A stretch of DNA of 64,000 nucleotides from a bacterium (GCA_024226315.1 JAAELT010000194.1:1-64000); one strand, 5' to 3'. Shown: positions 34,341 through 43,029, counted from the stretch's first letter. Notes: a model not told the origin generated them from the sequence alone. Numbers and translations: made by a program.

Positions 34341-36029
34341 TTGACACCTCCGAGAAACCATCTCCGGGCTCTCGTCCTTCTCTCCCTCGTTCTTTCGAGT
34401 TGCAGCAATCTCGACCGCCGTACCGAGGACTGTACGGGCCCGGCGACGCCGATTCACGCCCTGCAGGGCGCGGGTGCCGCGAGCCCCCGCGTCGACGAGA
34501 CAGTGACCGTGCGCGGCGTGGTGGTGGGCGACTTCCAGGGCGGCGATCAGCTCGGGGGATTCTTCCTCCAGGAAGCCGAGCCCGACGGCGACCCGCTCAC
34601 GTCCGAAGGCGTTTTCGTCGCTTCGACACGAGACGTCGCGGCCGGCAACCTGGTGCGCGTCTCCGGCCGCGTGGCGGAGCGTGAAGGCCTCACCGAGCTG
34701 ACGGAGGTCGAGTCGATCGAGGTCTGCCGGGCGGCCAGGGTCTCCGAGCCGACCGCGCTGTCGTGGCGCGAGGTGAGCGATCTCGAGCCCTTCGAGGGCA
34801 TGCTGGTGCGCTTGGACGATGAGCTGACAATCGCAGGCAGCTATCAGCTCGGACGTCATGGTCAGCTGCTGCTCTCCGTCGGCCGGCCATTTCAGAAGAC
34901 CAACGACTCGGGCTCGGAGCCGGCCGGCGCCCGACTCCTGCTCGACGACGGCAGCGGCACCGAGAATCCCCTGCAGACGCCCTATCTGGACGCGGCCGGC
35001 ACCCGTCGCCTGGGCGACACCGTGGCGGGGATCACGGGCGTCGTCACCCAGCGCGGGCGCGGCCACGTGCTGCATCCGACCGTGCCGCCGGCTTTCGCGA
35101 GCGGCAATCCGCGCGCCGCGTCACCGCCCGCGGTGGGCGGCACGGTGAGGGTGGCGAGCTTCAACCTGCTCAACTTTTTCACCACGCTGGGCGAGCGCGG
35201 CGCCTCGAACGCCGGCGAGCTGGAGCGCCAGCGCAAAAAGCTCGTCGCCACCATCGAGGCGCTGGACGCCGCCGTCGTGGGCGTGATCGAGCTCGAGAAC
35301 AACGGCGACACCGCGATCCGCGCCCTGGTCGAGGCGCTCGACGCCGCGGCGGGAGAGGGCACCTGGGCCCATGTGCCGCTGCCAGAGGGTGGCCTCGGCG
35401 ACGACCCGATCCGCGTCGGTCTGATCTACCGGCCGGCCCTCGTGAGCCCGGTGGGTACGGGGTCGGCGGATATGGATCCAGTGTACCGGCGGCCGCCATT
35501 CGCCCAGACCTTCGAGGCTGCCGGCGAGCGCTTCACGGTCGTTGTCAACCACTTCAAATCCAAGGGCTGCCGCGGCGCCGAGGGCACCGAGGCCGACGCC
35601 GGCGACGGCCAGGGCTGCTGGAACCCGCAGCGCACCCGCCAGGCGCGCCGGCTGCTCGACTTCGTCGCGTCACTCCAGGAAGCGAGCGGCGACCCCGACG
35701 TGCTGGTGATCGGTGACCTCAACGCCTACGGCGCCGAGGACCCGATCCGCGCGCTCACGGGCGGCGGCCTGAACGACTTGATGGCAGCCCACGTGGAGCC
35801 GGCCGACCGCTACTCCTACGTCTACCGCGGCGCGGCCGGCTACCTGGATCACGCCCTGGCCACGCCGTCCCTCGCCGGCCGGGTGAGTGGTGCTGCCTTC
35901 TGGCACATCAACGCCGACGAGCCGCGAGTGCTCGATTACAACACCGAGCACAACCCGCCGGCGCTCTACCGGTCGGACCCGTACCGGTCGTCGGATCACG
36001 ATCCGGTCTTGGTGGGGCTGGCTTTCTAG
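34341..36029 (+). CDS. Secreted endonuclease/exonuclease/phosphatase-family nuclease
   Basis: 562 residues from TTG 34341, preceded by AGGAGG at 34329-34334. The N-terminus has a lipobox (LRALVLLSLVLSSC). Next comes an OB-fold-like domain (VTVRGVVVGDFQGGDQLGGF). The EEP nuclease domain has VASFNLLNFFTT, VGVIELENNG, VVVNHFKSKGC, LVIGDLNAYG and SSDHDPVLVGL, as in ExeM/NucH-like extracellular nucleases. It likely degrades extracellular DNA for nutrients or biofilm release. Its stop overlaps the convergent small membrane protein gene by 4 bases. Confidence 0.88.
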   Translation: MTPPRNHLRALVLLSLVLSSCSNLDRRTEDCTGPATPIHALQGAGAASPRVDETVTVRGVVVGDFQGGDQLGGFFLQEAEPDGDPLTSEGVFVASTRDVAAGNLVRVSGRVAEREGLTELTEVESIEVCRAARVSEPTALSWREVSDLEPFEGMLVRLDDELTIAGSYQLGRHGQLLLSVGRPFQKTNDSGSEPAGARLLLDDGSGTENPLQTPYLDAAGTRRLGDTVAGITGVVTQRGRGHVLHPTVPPAFASGNPRAASPPAVGGTVRVASFNLLNFFTTLGERGASNAGELERQRKKLVATIEALDAAVVGVIELENNGDTAIRALVEALDAAAGEGTWAHVPLPEGGLGDDPIRVGLIYRPALVSPVGTGSADMDPVYRRPPFAQTFEAAGERFTVVVNHFKSKGCRGAEGTEADAGDGQGCWNPQRTRQARRLLDFVASLQEASGDPDVLVIGDLNAYGAEDPIRALTGGGLNDLMAAHVEPADRYSYVYRGAAGYLDHALATPSLAGRVSGAAFWHINADEPRVLDYNTEHNPPALYRSDPYRSSDHDPVLVGLAF

Positions 36030-36337
36030 CCTCGCGGACGTGCTGATCCGACTCGGATCAGGCCGAGCACGTTGTTCGCCAGCACCGAGCCCACGAAGGC
36101 GCCGATCCCGGTCGCCGCGGCGTCCACGGCGGTGACGGCTCCCTCCATCGGAAAGGCCTGGGTGTAGAGGTACCCTCCGACCAATCCTGCCACGGCGCCG
36201 AGGATCTTCGTTCGCCACGGCCAGGGATCCGGTTCCGGCTCGGGCCACGGCCAGGGCCACGGCCACGGCCACGGCCGGGGCCACGGGGTCCCGCACCATC
36301 CGACAATCAACCAAAGAGCGGCGAGGCCATAAGTCAT
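36026..36337 (-). CDS. Small membrane protein with Pro-Trp repeat
   Basis: 103 residues preceded by a perfect AAAGGAGGA site. A short N-terminal helix (GLAALWLIVGWCG) is followed by a run of alternating Pro and Trp (about 18-41) with a few Arg, Glu and Asp. A glycine-rich hydrophobic hairpin follows (ILGAVAGLVGGYLY and TGIGAFVGSVLANNVLGLI). The repeat is encoded by GGCCAC-type hexamers at about 36235-36290, so slippage would add or remove PW pairs without frameshift. The second half recalls small glycine-zipper membrane proteins, but no family is certain. Confidence 0.7.
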   Translation of the reverse strand: MTYGLAALWLIVGWCGTPWPRPWPWPWPWPWPEPEPDPWPWRTKILGAVAGLVGGYLYTQAFPMEGAVTAVDAAATGIGAFVGSVLANNVLGLIRVGSARPRG

Positions 36338-36569
36338 GATGTCCTCCTTTCAAAATTGCCACTGTCTTTCTTGTGGATCCGAACCGCTCCCGGAAGGTTT
36401 ATCGCGGCGCTGGTGGCAAGTGCCTGTGCTGCTGGCTGGGGATGTTCATGCGCTAGGACTGCCCGTGTCGGCATGAGGCCCCAGAGGTTTTCAGCGGACG
36501 AATTGCCCCAGCGCGAGGCGAGACCCTCTGTATCCTCCAGTTGTGTCCGGAGGAACAAATCGTTAGCTG

Positions 36570-38015
36570 ATGGCCGAATCGGCGGACAAGACCGCTCTCC
36601 GCGTCGGCCTGTTGGCGCCGGTCGAGAGTCTGGACCCACGGGGCGCCTGGGAGATGGGCCGTGCCCTGGTGGCCTCCCAGATCTTCGAGACACCCTACGC
36701 AGTTCGGGGAAGCTCGCTCGAAGCGGAGCCACTGCTGTTCGAAGGGGCTCCGGCGCGGGAGCCTTCGAGTCCCGCGGGCAAGCGGGTGCTCTCGGCCCGC
36801 CTGCGCTCGGGCATCAGGTTCTCGGACGGCTCGGAGCTGACGGTGGACGAAGCAGCGGCGATCCTGGCGCGCTCCGATCTGCTGTTGCAACAAGCTCGGG
36901 TCGAGGCCCGGGAGGGCCGGATCTGCTTCGAGCTCCATCGGCCTAACGCGAGATTCGATCTCACCCTGACCCTGCTCGACTGTGCGATCGTGCGGGAGAG
37001 AAACGGAACCCTGATCGGCACCGGCCCCTATGCCTTCGACGCCCAGACCGAAGACGGTGAGATCCGGCTGATCCGCAACCCCCACCGCGGGAAGGTCCCG
37101 GCGATCCCCGAGGTCCGGTTCGTCGTCTATCCGCCCGATGCCGACGGCAGACCGACTGCCCTGCTCGAGGCGCTCGAGCAGGGTGAGGTCGATTTCACCA
37201 ACGTCTTGTCGCTCGATCATCAGAACACCCTGCGCGGGGTACGAAAGCACGCCGTGCCCGGCAACTCCACCGCGATTCTGTTCTTCAACGCCGAGCGCCT
37301 GCGCGACGCCTCGCTGCGCCGGGCCATCGCCACCGCCATCGACCGCCGGGCGATCGCCCGTATGCTGTACTCCGATCCGATCACCATTACCAACCAAACC
37401 GCCAAGGGCCTGGTGCCACCCATGCTCGGCTCGTCGCTCGACGGCATCATCTTCGATCTCAAGAAGGCACGCGAGCTGCTCGAGCTGGCGCGCGACCCGA
37501 TACCGAAGAAGCTCAACCTGCTGGTGATCTGGAGCCCGCGAGCCTACCTGCCTCAGCCGCGGCAGGTCGGCGACGCGCTTGCCCGGCAACTGTCGGAGAT
37601 CGGTCTGTCGGTCGACGTCGAGATGTCACAGGGCGCCGAGGACCTGACCCGCCGGATCGGGGCCGGGAGCTTCGATCTCTATCTCGGTGGCTGGATCGCC
37701 GACACGCCCGATCCCGCCGACTTTCTCGCCGCGCTCTTGTCGAGCCAGGCGATCCCCGGCACGGGCGGCGGAGCGGGCAGTCATGCCAACTTCAGCCGCT
37801 GGCGCCGGACCTCGGTGGACGACACCCTCGAGCGGCTGCGCGCGGAACAGAGCCAGACCGACCAGGCCAGGGTGCTGATGGAGGTGGCCGAGGAGGTCCC
37901 GGTGTTCCCTCTCCTCTACGGCCCGGCGACGACCGCTCACTCCCGCAAATTGCAGGGCTTCAGTCTGTCGGCGATTGGGCATCCGAGCTTCGCTGCGCTA
38001 CGCTTCGCGGTGTGA
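36570..38015 (+). CDS. ABC-type solute-binding protein, family 5, no signal peptide
   Basis: 481 residues with family-5 (peptide/nickel) features: LRVGLLAPVESLDPRGAW, SARLRSGIRFSDGSELT, GTGPYAFDAQT, ILFFNAERLRDASLRRAIAT, DRRAIARMLY and YLGGWIADTPDPADFL. Typical members are exported and about 500-550 residues. Here MAESADKTALRVG leads straight into the first strand with no signal or lipobox. No permease or ATPase is adjacent, and the stop overlaps an acyltransferase start (GTGA). It may be cytoplasmic, or the start may have been lost upstream. Confidence 0.75.
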   Translation: MAESADKTALRVGLLAPVESLDPRGAWEMGRALVASQIFETPYAVRGSSLEAEPLLFEGAPAREPSSPAGKRVLSARLRSGIRFSDGSELTVDEAAAILARSDLLLQQARVEAREGRICFELHRPNARFDLTLTLLDCAIVRERNGTLIGTGPYAFDAQTEDGEIRLIRNPHRGKVPAIPEVRFVVYPPDADGRPTALLEALEQGEVDFTNVLSLDHQNTLRGVRKHAVPGNSTAILFFNAERLRDASLRRAIATAIDRRAIARMLYSDPITITNQTAKGLVPPMLGSSLDGIIFDLKKARELLELARDPIPKKLNLLVIWSPRAYLPQPRQVGDALARQLSEIGLSVDVEMSQGAEDLTRRIGAGSFDLYLGGWIADTPDPADFLAALLSSQAIPGTGGGAGSHANFSRWRRTSVDDTLERLRAEQSQTDQARVLMEVAEEVPVFPLLYGPATTAHSRKLQGFSLSAIGHPSFAALRFAV

Positions 38016-38989
38016 GCAACGCCGCCCCGAGCCAGCGCAAAGCCGTCAAGTCATCGCCCTGGAGAGCGCGTTTGGCGCGGACTCTTCTCGCCTTCGCCGG
38101 GGTCCTGCCGATCTCCTGGATGCGCACCTCGGGCCGGATCCTGGGCAGTCTCTGTGACCTCTTCCCGAACGAGGTGCGCGACGTCTCGCGCCTCAACCTG
38201 GATCTCTGTTTCCCCGACCTGGCGGCGGACGAGCGGCGGCGTCTGGCGCGCCGTAGCCTGCAAGCGACAGGGGCGGCCGCGCTCGAGCTCGGCGCGCTCT
38301 GGCGCTGGCCGGTGGATCGGCTGGAGGCGCTCGAAGACGTGGTGGAAGGCGAGGAGCTGCTCGAGCGGGCCATGACCTCGGGCCGCGGGACGATGCTGCT
38401 CGCGCCCCACCTGGGCAACTGGGAGTTCCTGAACCACTTCCTCATGCGGCGCGGCCAGCTGGTCTGCCTGTTTCGCCCGCCGAGGGTGGCGGAGATGGAA
38501 CAAATGGTGCTGCAAGCCCGGGGCCGCACCGGCTGCATCTCGGCACCGGCGACACGCGGCGGCGTGCGCCGGGTGCTGCGGGCGCTGCGCTCCGGGGAGC
38601 TGGTCTTGATCCTCCCCGACCAGGAGCCGCTCAAGGCACACGGTGTTTCGGCACCGTTTTTTGGCGTGCCGGCGCTGACCATGACGTTGGCCGCCCGCAT
38701 CCTGAGGCGCACCGACGCCGCGACGCTCTTCGTATTCGCCGAGAGGCGGCCCTCGGGAAAGTTTCGCGTGCGCTTCATGGAGCCGCCCGAGGGCCTCGCC
38801 GACGACGACGAGGCAGTCGCCGCCGCCGCCCTCAACCGGGGCGTCGAGCGCTGCGTGCGGCTGTGCCCCGAGCAATACCTGTGGAGCTACAAGCGCTTCA
38901 AGACCACGCCGCCGGGAACGGTGACGCCCTACAAGGCGATCTGGGGCCGCCGGAGGTCGCGCCAGGCGAAAACTCGCGCGGTCTCTTAG
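38012..38989 (+). CDS. HtrB/LpxL-like acyltransferase
   Basis: 325 residues from GTG 38012. The catalytic HX4E motif is APHLGNWEFL (about 130), with a basic acyl-acceptor motif near LVCLFRPP, and a GELVLILPDQEP segment. This family acylates lipid A or related glycolipids at the inner face of the inner membrane, using acyl-ACP or acyl-CoA. It is coupled to the solute-binding-protein gene. A second family member lies at 45716 beside its own ACP. Target lipid unknown. Confidence 0.88.
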   Translation: MSNAAPSQRKAVKSSPWRARLARTLLAFAGVLPISWMRTSGRILGSLCDLFPNEVRDVSRLNLDLCFPDLAADERRRLARRSLQATGAAALELGALWRWPVDRLEALEDVVEGEELLERAMTSGRGTMLLAPHLGNWEFLNHFLMRRGQLVCLFRPPRVAEMEQMVLQARGRTGCISAPATRGGVRRVLRALRSGELVLILPDQEPLKAHGVSAPFFGVPALTMTLAARILRRTDAATLFVFAERRPSGKFRVRFMEPPEGLADDDEAVAAAALNRGVERCVRLCPEQYLWSYKRFKTTPPGTVTPYKAIWGRRRSRQAKTRAVS

Positions 38990-39125
38990 GAGCTCGCCAC
39001 CGGCGAGGATTCCCGGATTCCGGACGGCGGATTCGTCGTTTATAGCGAGAAAGTCGCGATTCGGGTCAAGCGGTGATTCGGTGGGAGAGAGGCTGGGATG
39101 GGCCTCGATCGTTCTGGAAGCTCCT

Positions 39126-39290
39126 GAAGACAGGGTTTCGACGCGTCAAAACCCTGTTCATGCTCGCGAAGACACAGTTCGAGCGACGCGAAACCCTGCT
39201 GATGCTCGCGAAGACACGGTTCGAGCGGCGTGGATCCCTCTTGATGCTCGGGACGGCAGGGTTGCGTCGACGGGGATTGCGGCTGAACTG
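39126..39290. repeat. Decaying 42-bp palindromic repeat array
   Basis: Four units start at 39126, 39168, 39210 and about 39252, exactly 42 bp apart. The first contains the inverted repeat CAGGGTTT (39131-39138) and AAACCCTG (39149-39156). Later units keep GAAGACAC...TTCGAGCG...ATGCTC with progressive loss of pairing. One frame would encode a 14-residue repeat, but the following gene has its own promoter-like TATACT and AGGAG. The stretch 38990-39366 is otherwise gene-free. Confidence 0.75.
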
Positions 39291-39352
39291 GCCTCAGGCG
39301 GGGTTGTGGTCGTCGGAATCGCGGCGACTCTCGGAGAGGGCGCAGGTCGTTC

Positions 39353-39365
39353 TATACTCAGGAGT
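39353..39365 (+). promoter_or_regulatory. -10-like box and ribosome site before 39367
   Basis: TATACT (39353-39358) is followed by CAGGAGT and then the ATG at 39367. The ribosome site overlaps the expected transcription start, so a very short leader is implied. Confidence 0.35.
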
Positions 39366-39366
39366 C

Positions 39367-39888
39367 ATGAGGCCGTTCAACGAGCGCCAGATTCGGGATG
39401 CGCGCAGCAACCTGGTCAGGGCACGCGGCAGAGTCGAGACCCTGCAGCACGAGGATCCGGAGGTCGCGGGATTCCTACTGCGGGTCGTCGAGCACCTGGA
39501 GCTGTTGAACCGGCTGCCGCCGTATGACGACGACGGGGGCGGTCCGCTGTTCGAGCGGGCGTTCCGATCGCTGCTGCCCATGCTCGAGCTCGACTGGGAG
39601 AATCGGGAGCCGCGCGATCGGGCGGAGCTGTCGGACGGGGAAAGAGCGACGATCCAGGTGCTCTTGCAGGAGCGCAGCATCATGGCGCAGGAGTGCATGG
39701 CCTCGCCGCACGAGTGGGCTCACCACAAGACGGCTCTGCTCGACCTGCTGGCGGAGGGGTTGCAGGTCCTGACCGTCTATCCGGATGAGAATGCGCAGAT
39801 GTGGTGCCTGGCTCTGTTGGTCGACTTGACGAAGAGGGGAACGGAGGAGTGCGAGGAGGTCGCGGAGGGGGGTGGGTGGGTGTGTTGA
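39367..39888 (+). CDS. Hypothetical soluble protein
   Basis: 173 residues starting MRPFNERQIRDARSNLVRAR. It is predicted mostly helical, with an acidic stretch PPYDDDGGGPLF and a C-terminal TEECEEVAEGGGWVC. No signal peptide or membrane helix. The longer open frame to 39073 runs through the 42-bp repeats and was not accepted. No family is recognised and no neighbour on the same strand is close enough to suggest an operon. Confidence 0.55.
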   Translation: MRPFNERQIRDARSNLVRARGRVETLQHEDPEVAGFLLRVVEHLELLNRLPPYDDDGGGPLFERAFRSLLPMLELDWENREPRDRAELSDGERATIQVLLQERSIMAQECMASPHEWAHHKTALLDLLAEGLQVLTVYPDENAQMWCLALLVDLTKRGTEECEEVAEGGGWVC

Positions 39889-40083
39889 TATACACATTTC
39901 CAGCCTGGCTGAGAGGCAGCCTGGACTTGCGGGCTCAGCGCAGTAGCTGATGGGCGTAACCGGCCGCCCGCGTCCCGAATGACTCGGGATTCTCTGGAAA
40001 TCAAGACCGCAGGAGCCAAAATCGGGGGCGCCGCGTCTGCGCCGGCGATCTCTTTGCGTGGTATCGTTCGGAAGGAGGACGTC

Positions 40084-40096
40084 CTAGACCGTCTAG
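40084..40096. promoter_or_regulatory. Palindromic operator before the Phd/PIN operon
   Basis: CTAGA-CCG-TCTAG is a perfect 5-bp inverted repeat around a 3-bp centre, 18 bases before the antitoxin ATG. The position suits autorepression by the Phd-type antitoxin. Confidence 0.5.
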
Positions 40097-40114
40097 CCAG
40101 AAAGGATTCCGGCC

Positions 40115-40363
40115 ATGCATGCCTGGCAGCTACAAGAAGCCAAGAACCGTCTCAGTGAGGTCGTCGACCGGGCGCTTGATCAGGGACCTCAGATGATCAC
40201 CCGGCGCGGCGCCGAAACCGCCGTCGTGCTGTCGATCGAGGACTATCGGAGGATCAACCGACCCGAGACCGACCTCGTCGACTTCCTGCAGGCTTCGCCT
40301 CTCGCAGGTGTGGAGCTCGATCTCGAGCGTTCCCGAGATACCGGTCGCGAGATCGACTTGTGA
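40115..40363 (+). CDS. Phd/YefM-family antitoxin
   Basis: 82 residues with the classic Phd N-terminus MHAWQLQEAKNRLSEVVDRA and the DNA-binding fold segment MITRRGAETAVVLSIEDYRR. The C-terminal tail (LASPLAGVELDLERS-like) would wrap the toxin. The stop overlaps the PIN toxin GTG. It should neutralise that RNase and repress the operon, with CTAGA-CCG-TCTAG upstream as likely operator. Confidence 0.9.
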   Translation: MHAWQLQEAKNRLSEVVDRALDQGPQMITRRGAETAVVLSIEDYRRINRPETDLVDFLQASPLAGVELDLERSRDTGREIDL

Positions 40364-40788
40364 TCTACCTGCTCGACACCTGTCTGATCTCTGAGCTGAT
40401 CAAGGAGAAGCCTGAGCCACAGGTCGTCAATTGGGTTCGACAGCAGCCCGAGGAGCGTCTGTACCTCAGCGTTCTCACTCTTGGCGAGTTGCAAAAGGGA
40501 ATCGCGAAGCTCCAAGGCTCCAAGCGGGCCCGCAGGCTGCAAGCGTGGCTCGATGACGATCTTCTGGAGCGCTTCGCCGGCCGGATTCTCGACCTCACAC
40601 CCGGGGTCGCTCGGATCTGGGGCCGGATCCAGGGCAAAGCCGAGTTGGTGGGAGAGAAGATGCAGGTGATCGACAGTCTCATCGCCGCGACGGCTCTGGA
40701 CCGGGGCGCCTCCGTGGTGACGCGCAACGTCGATGACATGGCACCGAGCGGCGTCGAGATCGTCAATCCGTGGTTGTCAGAGGAGTAG
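40360..40788 (+). CDS. PIN-domain toxin (VapC/FitB-like)
   Basis: 142 residues from GTG 40360. The acidic PIN residues appear in LLDTCLISEL (Asp6), VLTLGELQKG (Glu), QVIDSLIAATAL (Asp) and VTRNVDDM (Asp). These coordinate Mg2+ in a ribonuclease that cleaves tRNA or rRNA when released from antitoxin. Length and motif order match FitB/VapC. It forms a complete module with the Phd-type antitoxin. Confidence 0.92.
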   Translation: MIYLLDTCLISELIKEKPEPQVVNWVRQQPEERLYLSVLTLGELQKGIAKLQGSKRARRLQAWLDDDLLERFAGRILDLTPGVARIWGRIQGKAELVGEKMQVIDSLIAATALDRGASVVTRNVDDMAPSGVEIVNPWLSEE

Positions 40789-41045
40789 ACTTCTCTTTGC
40801 CGGCGGAGGGTCGCGGTAGGACCGAGGGTCGCCCCCCGGCCCCCGCACAAGTCTACAGGTTTAGTTCCCTACCTCGGCAACTGGGCCGATCAGCCCCTGG
40901 AGGACAGCGCACTTGGTGGAGGGGTCCGCGGGATTCGACAGCCGGTTGGGCGACAAGTCAGTGGTCTCTGGTCGTGCTAGACTCGAGCAGGCTCTCGGCC
41001 GCGGTATTCGGCCGTTGGCGAGATCCAAATCCAGTCGAGACCGCC

Positions 41046-41333
41046 ATGGCACAGAGATCAGAGAAGCTCAGAGACCTTCCGCTCGAGGACATCAAGGCCC
41101 ATCCGGAGATCATCACCGATTTGCTCGCCGGCGACGATAACGTTTCGGTCGTGCTCGAGAAACACGGCGATACCGTTCGTTTTGCCGCCATGCGAAGCTA
41201 CGATGGCGACTCGGTAAGACTTCTCGAAGAGGCCCGGGTGGAGTCAGGCCGGCGAAAGGCCCTGGGCTACTCTCGCGAGGATGCCTTCGCTGACCTCGAA
41301 ACCGTCCTCGACGAGGTCGAGAGACGCTCGTAG
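41046..41333 (+). CDS. Putative antitoxin partner of PIN toxin
   Basis: 95 residues starting MAQRSEKLRDLPLEDIKAHP. The protein is acidic and helical, with a C-terminal helix REDAFADLETVLDEVERRS. It lies 8 bases before a COG1569-type PIN toxin gene, the usual place of the antitoxin, but its own family is not certain. An upstream in-frame extension crosses the gap after the previous toxin and was rejected. Confidence 0.65.
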   Translation: MAQRSEKLRDLPLEDIKAHPEIITDLLAGDDNVSVVLEKHGDTVRFAAMRSYDGDSVRLLEEARVESGRRKALGYSREDAFADLETVLDEVERRS

Positions 41334-41341
41334 ACCACGGG

Positions 41342-41737
41342 ATGCCGAAGACTCCGCTGAGAGCGGTACCCGACACAAACATCCTGCTGGCGTCGGAGAT
41401 GAGCCCGGGCTCGTCGAGCCCAAACAGGGAGTACTTCGAGCGCTGGAAAGCCGACGAGTTCGTGGTTCTCTTTTCCGCAGACACGCTCCTCGAGTACGTC
41501 AAGAAGCTGCGGGAGAAGGACTTGGCGGAAGAGCGCATCAAAGTCTTTCTCGGCGCGCTGCCTACTTATCCGGTCGACTCCGACGACATCGCCTTTTTGC
41601 TTTGCGCGGACAATGGCCACGCCACACATCTCGTGACCTATGACCGCCATCTACAGGAGATCGATGCTCATTACTCCTTCAGGATCTGCGAGACCACGGA
41701 CTTCCTCCGCGATCTGCGTCGAGAGCTTCGCCCGTGA
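41342..41737 (+). CDS. PIN-domain toxin, COG1569 type
   Basis: 131 residues. Acidic active-site residues are in AVPDTNILLAS, SADTLLEYVKKL, DSDDIAFLLCAD and VTYDRHLQEI, the pattern of 'putative toxin-antitoxin system toxin component, PIN family'. It would be a Mg2+-dependent RNase. It follows the candidate antitoxin with an 8-base gap. This is the third toxin-antitoxin module in the window and the second within 1.7 kb. Confidence 0.85.
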   Translation: MPKTPLRAVPDTNILLASEMSPGSSSPNREYFERWKADEFVVLFSADTLLEYVKKLREKDLAEERIKVFLGALPTYPVDSDDIAFLLCADNGHATHLVTYDRHLQEIDAHYSFRICETTDFLRDLRRELRP

Positions 41738-41907
41738 GCCTCTCCGCCTGGACGGCCGGCGCTAATCTCCGCCTCCGCCAGGTTAGGTAGATCAACAGCC
41801 CAACGACACCTGTGCCATCGTTACAGACGTCGGCACCAGTCCTCAACTCTACCCCCGACGGGCAGCACCTACTCGGGCAGCACCCCTTACGGGCACCCCG
41901 TACGGCT

Positions 41908-42705
41908 TCAGGGCGAGTACATGACTTCGTCGCCGCGTATGCTGTGCAACTCCGAAGGGCTGTTGCTGGCCTGCCAATCGCGAAAGGAGCGGTAACGGGC
42001 GCGTGACGTAAGCTCGAGCGCGTCATACAGCTTGGGAGCGTCGATGAGGTGGATGGGATAACCGACCTGCTTCGATCGCTCGGCCGCTTTCAGCGCGCCG
42101 CTGCGGAATCGCTCCGTGGTCACGAAGATCCCTCGCGTGTAGCGCCCCTGCACGAGCGCGCCGGTGAGAGCGCGAATCTGTTCGGCTTCGATGGGTTTCT
42201 TGGATCGTTTGACCTGAACGCCGACGCGCCCTCGAACGCGGATGCCGGTGAGCGTATCTCCGGAGCCATGCAGAACGACGTCCACCCCGCCGTCGTTGGA
42301 GTAGGAAGTCAGCAGGACCTTCCAACCGAGGTCTCGGTACACCGACGCGACTGTTTCTTCGAGGAGGCGGGGATGGATGGTCTTCCGCGCGTCGAAGCGC
42401 GCGAGCATGTACCTGCGGACCTCCTCGATGGGTTGATCCAGGTCGTCGAGTAGCAGATTCTTCAAGTGCGCGGAGGCGCCGAGAAACTGGATGGTCGTGT
42501 ACGAGCCACCAAAGATCGTCTGAGTGCGCGCCAGACCCCACCAGCCGCAACGTGAGCACGTATGCACCTGGTCGTGCCGGGTCGCCCCCGGCTCGGTGGC
42601 GGAGCTGAATGTCCTTGTGCCTCTCTCGCAGTAGGGACACTTCGGGCTTTCGAGTAGATCACGACTCGGCCATGGGCACTCGTCACCGTATCGCCAGATC
42701 GACAT
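41908..42705 (-). CDS. Mrr-like restriction endonuclease with zinc ribbon
   Basis: 265 residues. Two CxxC pairs near the N-terminus (CPYCERG and CSRCGWWG) form a zinc ribbon. The C-terminal Mrr_cat nuclease core has DLGWKVLLTSYSNDGGVDVV followed by VGVQVKRSKKPIEAEQIRAL, giving the D...QxK pattern of PD-(D/E)xK enzymes, then GIFVTTERF. Such enzymes cut modified or foreign DNA. No methyltransferase is adjacent, fitting a type IV-like role. It borders two toxin-antitoxin modules. Confidence 0.85.
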   Translation of the reverse strand: MSIWRYGDECPWPSRDLLESPKCPYCERGTRTFSSATEPGATRHDQVHTCSRCGWWGLARTQTIFGGSYTTIQFLGASAHLKNLLLDDLDQPIEEVRRYMLARFDARKTIHPRLLEETVASVYRDLGWKVLLTSYSNDGGVDVVLHGSGDTLTGIRVRGRVGVQVKRSKKPIEAEQIRALTGALVQGRYTRGIFVTTERFRSGALKAAERSKQVGYPIHLIDAPKLYDALELTSRARYRSFRDWQASNSPSELHSIRGDEVMYSP

Positions 42706-42717
42706 GCTGTTCCGTGC

Positions 42718-43029
42718 TCATTCTAGTCCCGGCAGTCCGATCACGCTCAACCGGAGCGGGAGTCCGCGATCCTGGTTGAAGAGCTGAAACAACCACAAGC
42801 ACATCATGGTGATCCACAAGACGCTGATGATCACCGCGGTGCCACCGCGGTGCCGGCGAGTCCGGGGTCCGGTCAATCCGAGCCGCGGCGATGGCCGGTC
42901 GACCAGAAAGACGAGCAGCGATTGGAGCACCACCAGGTAGAAGAGCGCCAGGGCCCCTCGAAGACCCAGTTGATGAAGCCGCGCTCCAGTCGCTGGAGGG
43001 CAGGGCGAGCAGCCTTTCCCTTCAGGCAA
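42718..43029 (-). CDS. Small two-helix membrane protein
   Basis: Up to 103 residues, with two clear helices (ALALFYLVVLQSLLVFLV and VIISVLWITMMCLWLFQLF) separated by a basic loop rich in Arg. The start is uncertain; ATG 43029 overlaps the end of the HAD relic by 8 bases, and a later GTG/TTG is possible. No family recognised. Confidence 0.4.
   Translation of the reverse strand: MPEGKGCSPCPPATGARLHQLGLRGALALFYLVVLQSLLVFLVDRPSPRLGLTGPRTRRHRGGTAVIISVLWITMMCLWLFQLFNQDRGLPLRLSVIGLPGLE

Noticed and set aside
36356..36569. Signal-peptide-like frame before the solute-binding protein
   Set aside because: The hydrophobic stretch is in a different frame from the binding protein and has no ribosome site; a frameshift cannot be excluded but is not supported.
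39073..39366. N-terminal extension of the 39367 protein
   Set aside because: It is made of the decaying 42-bp repeats, and a promoter-like box plus ribosome site directly precede ATG 39367.
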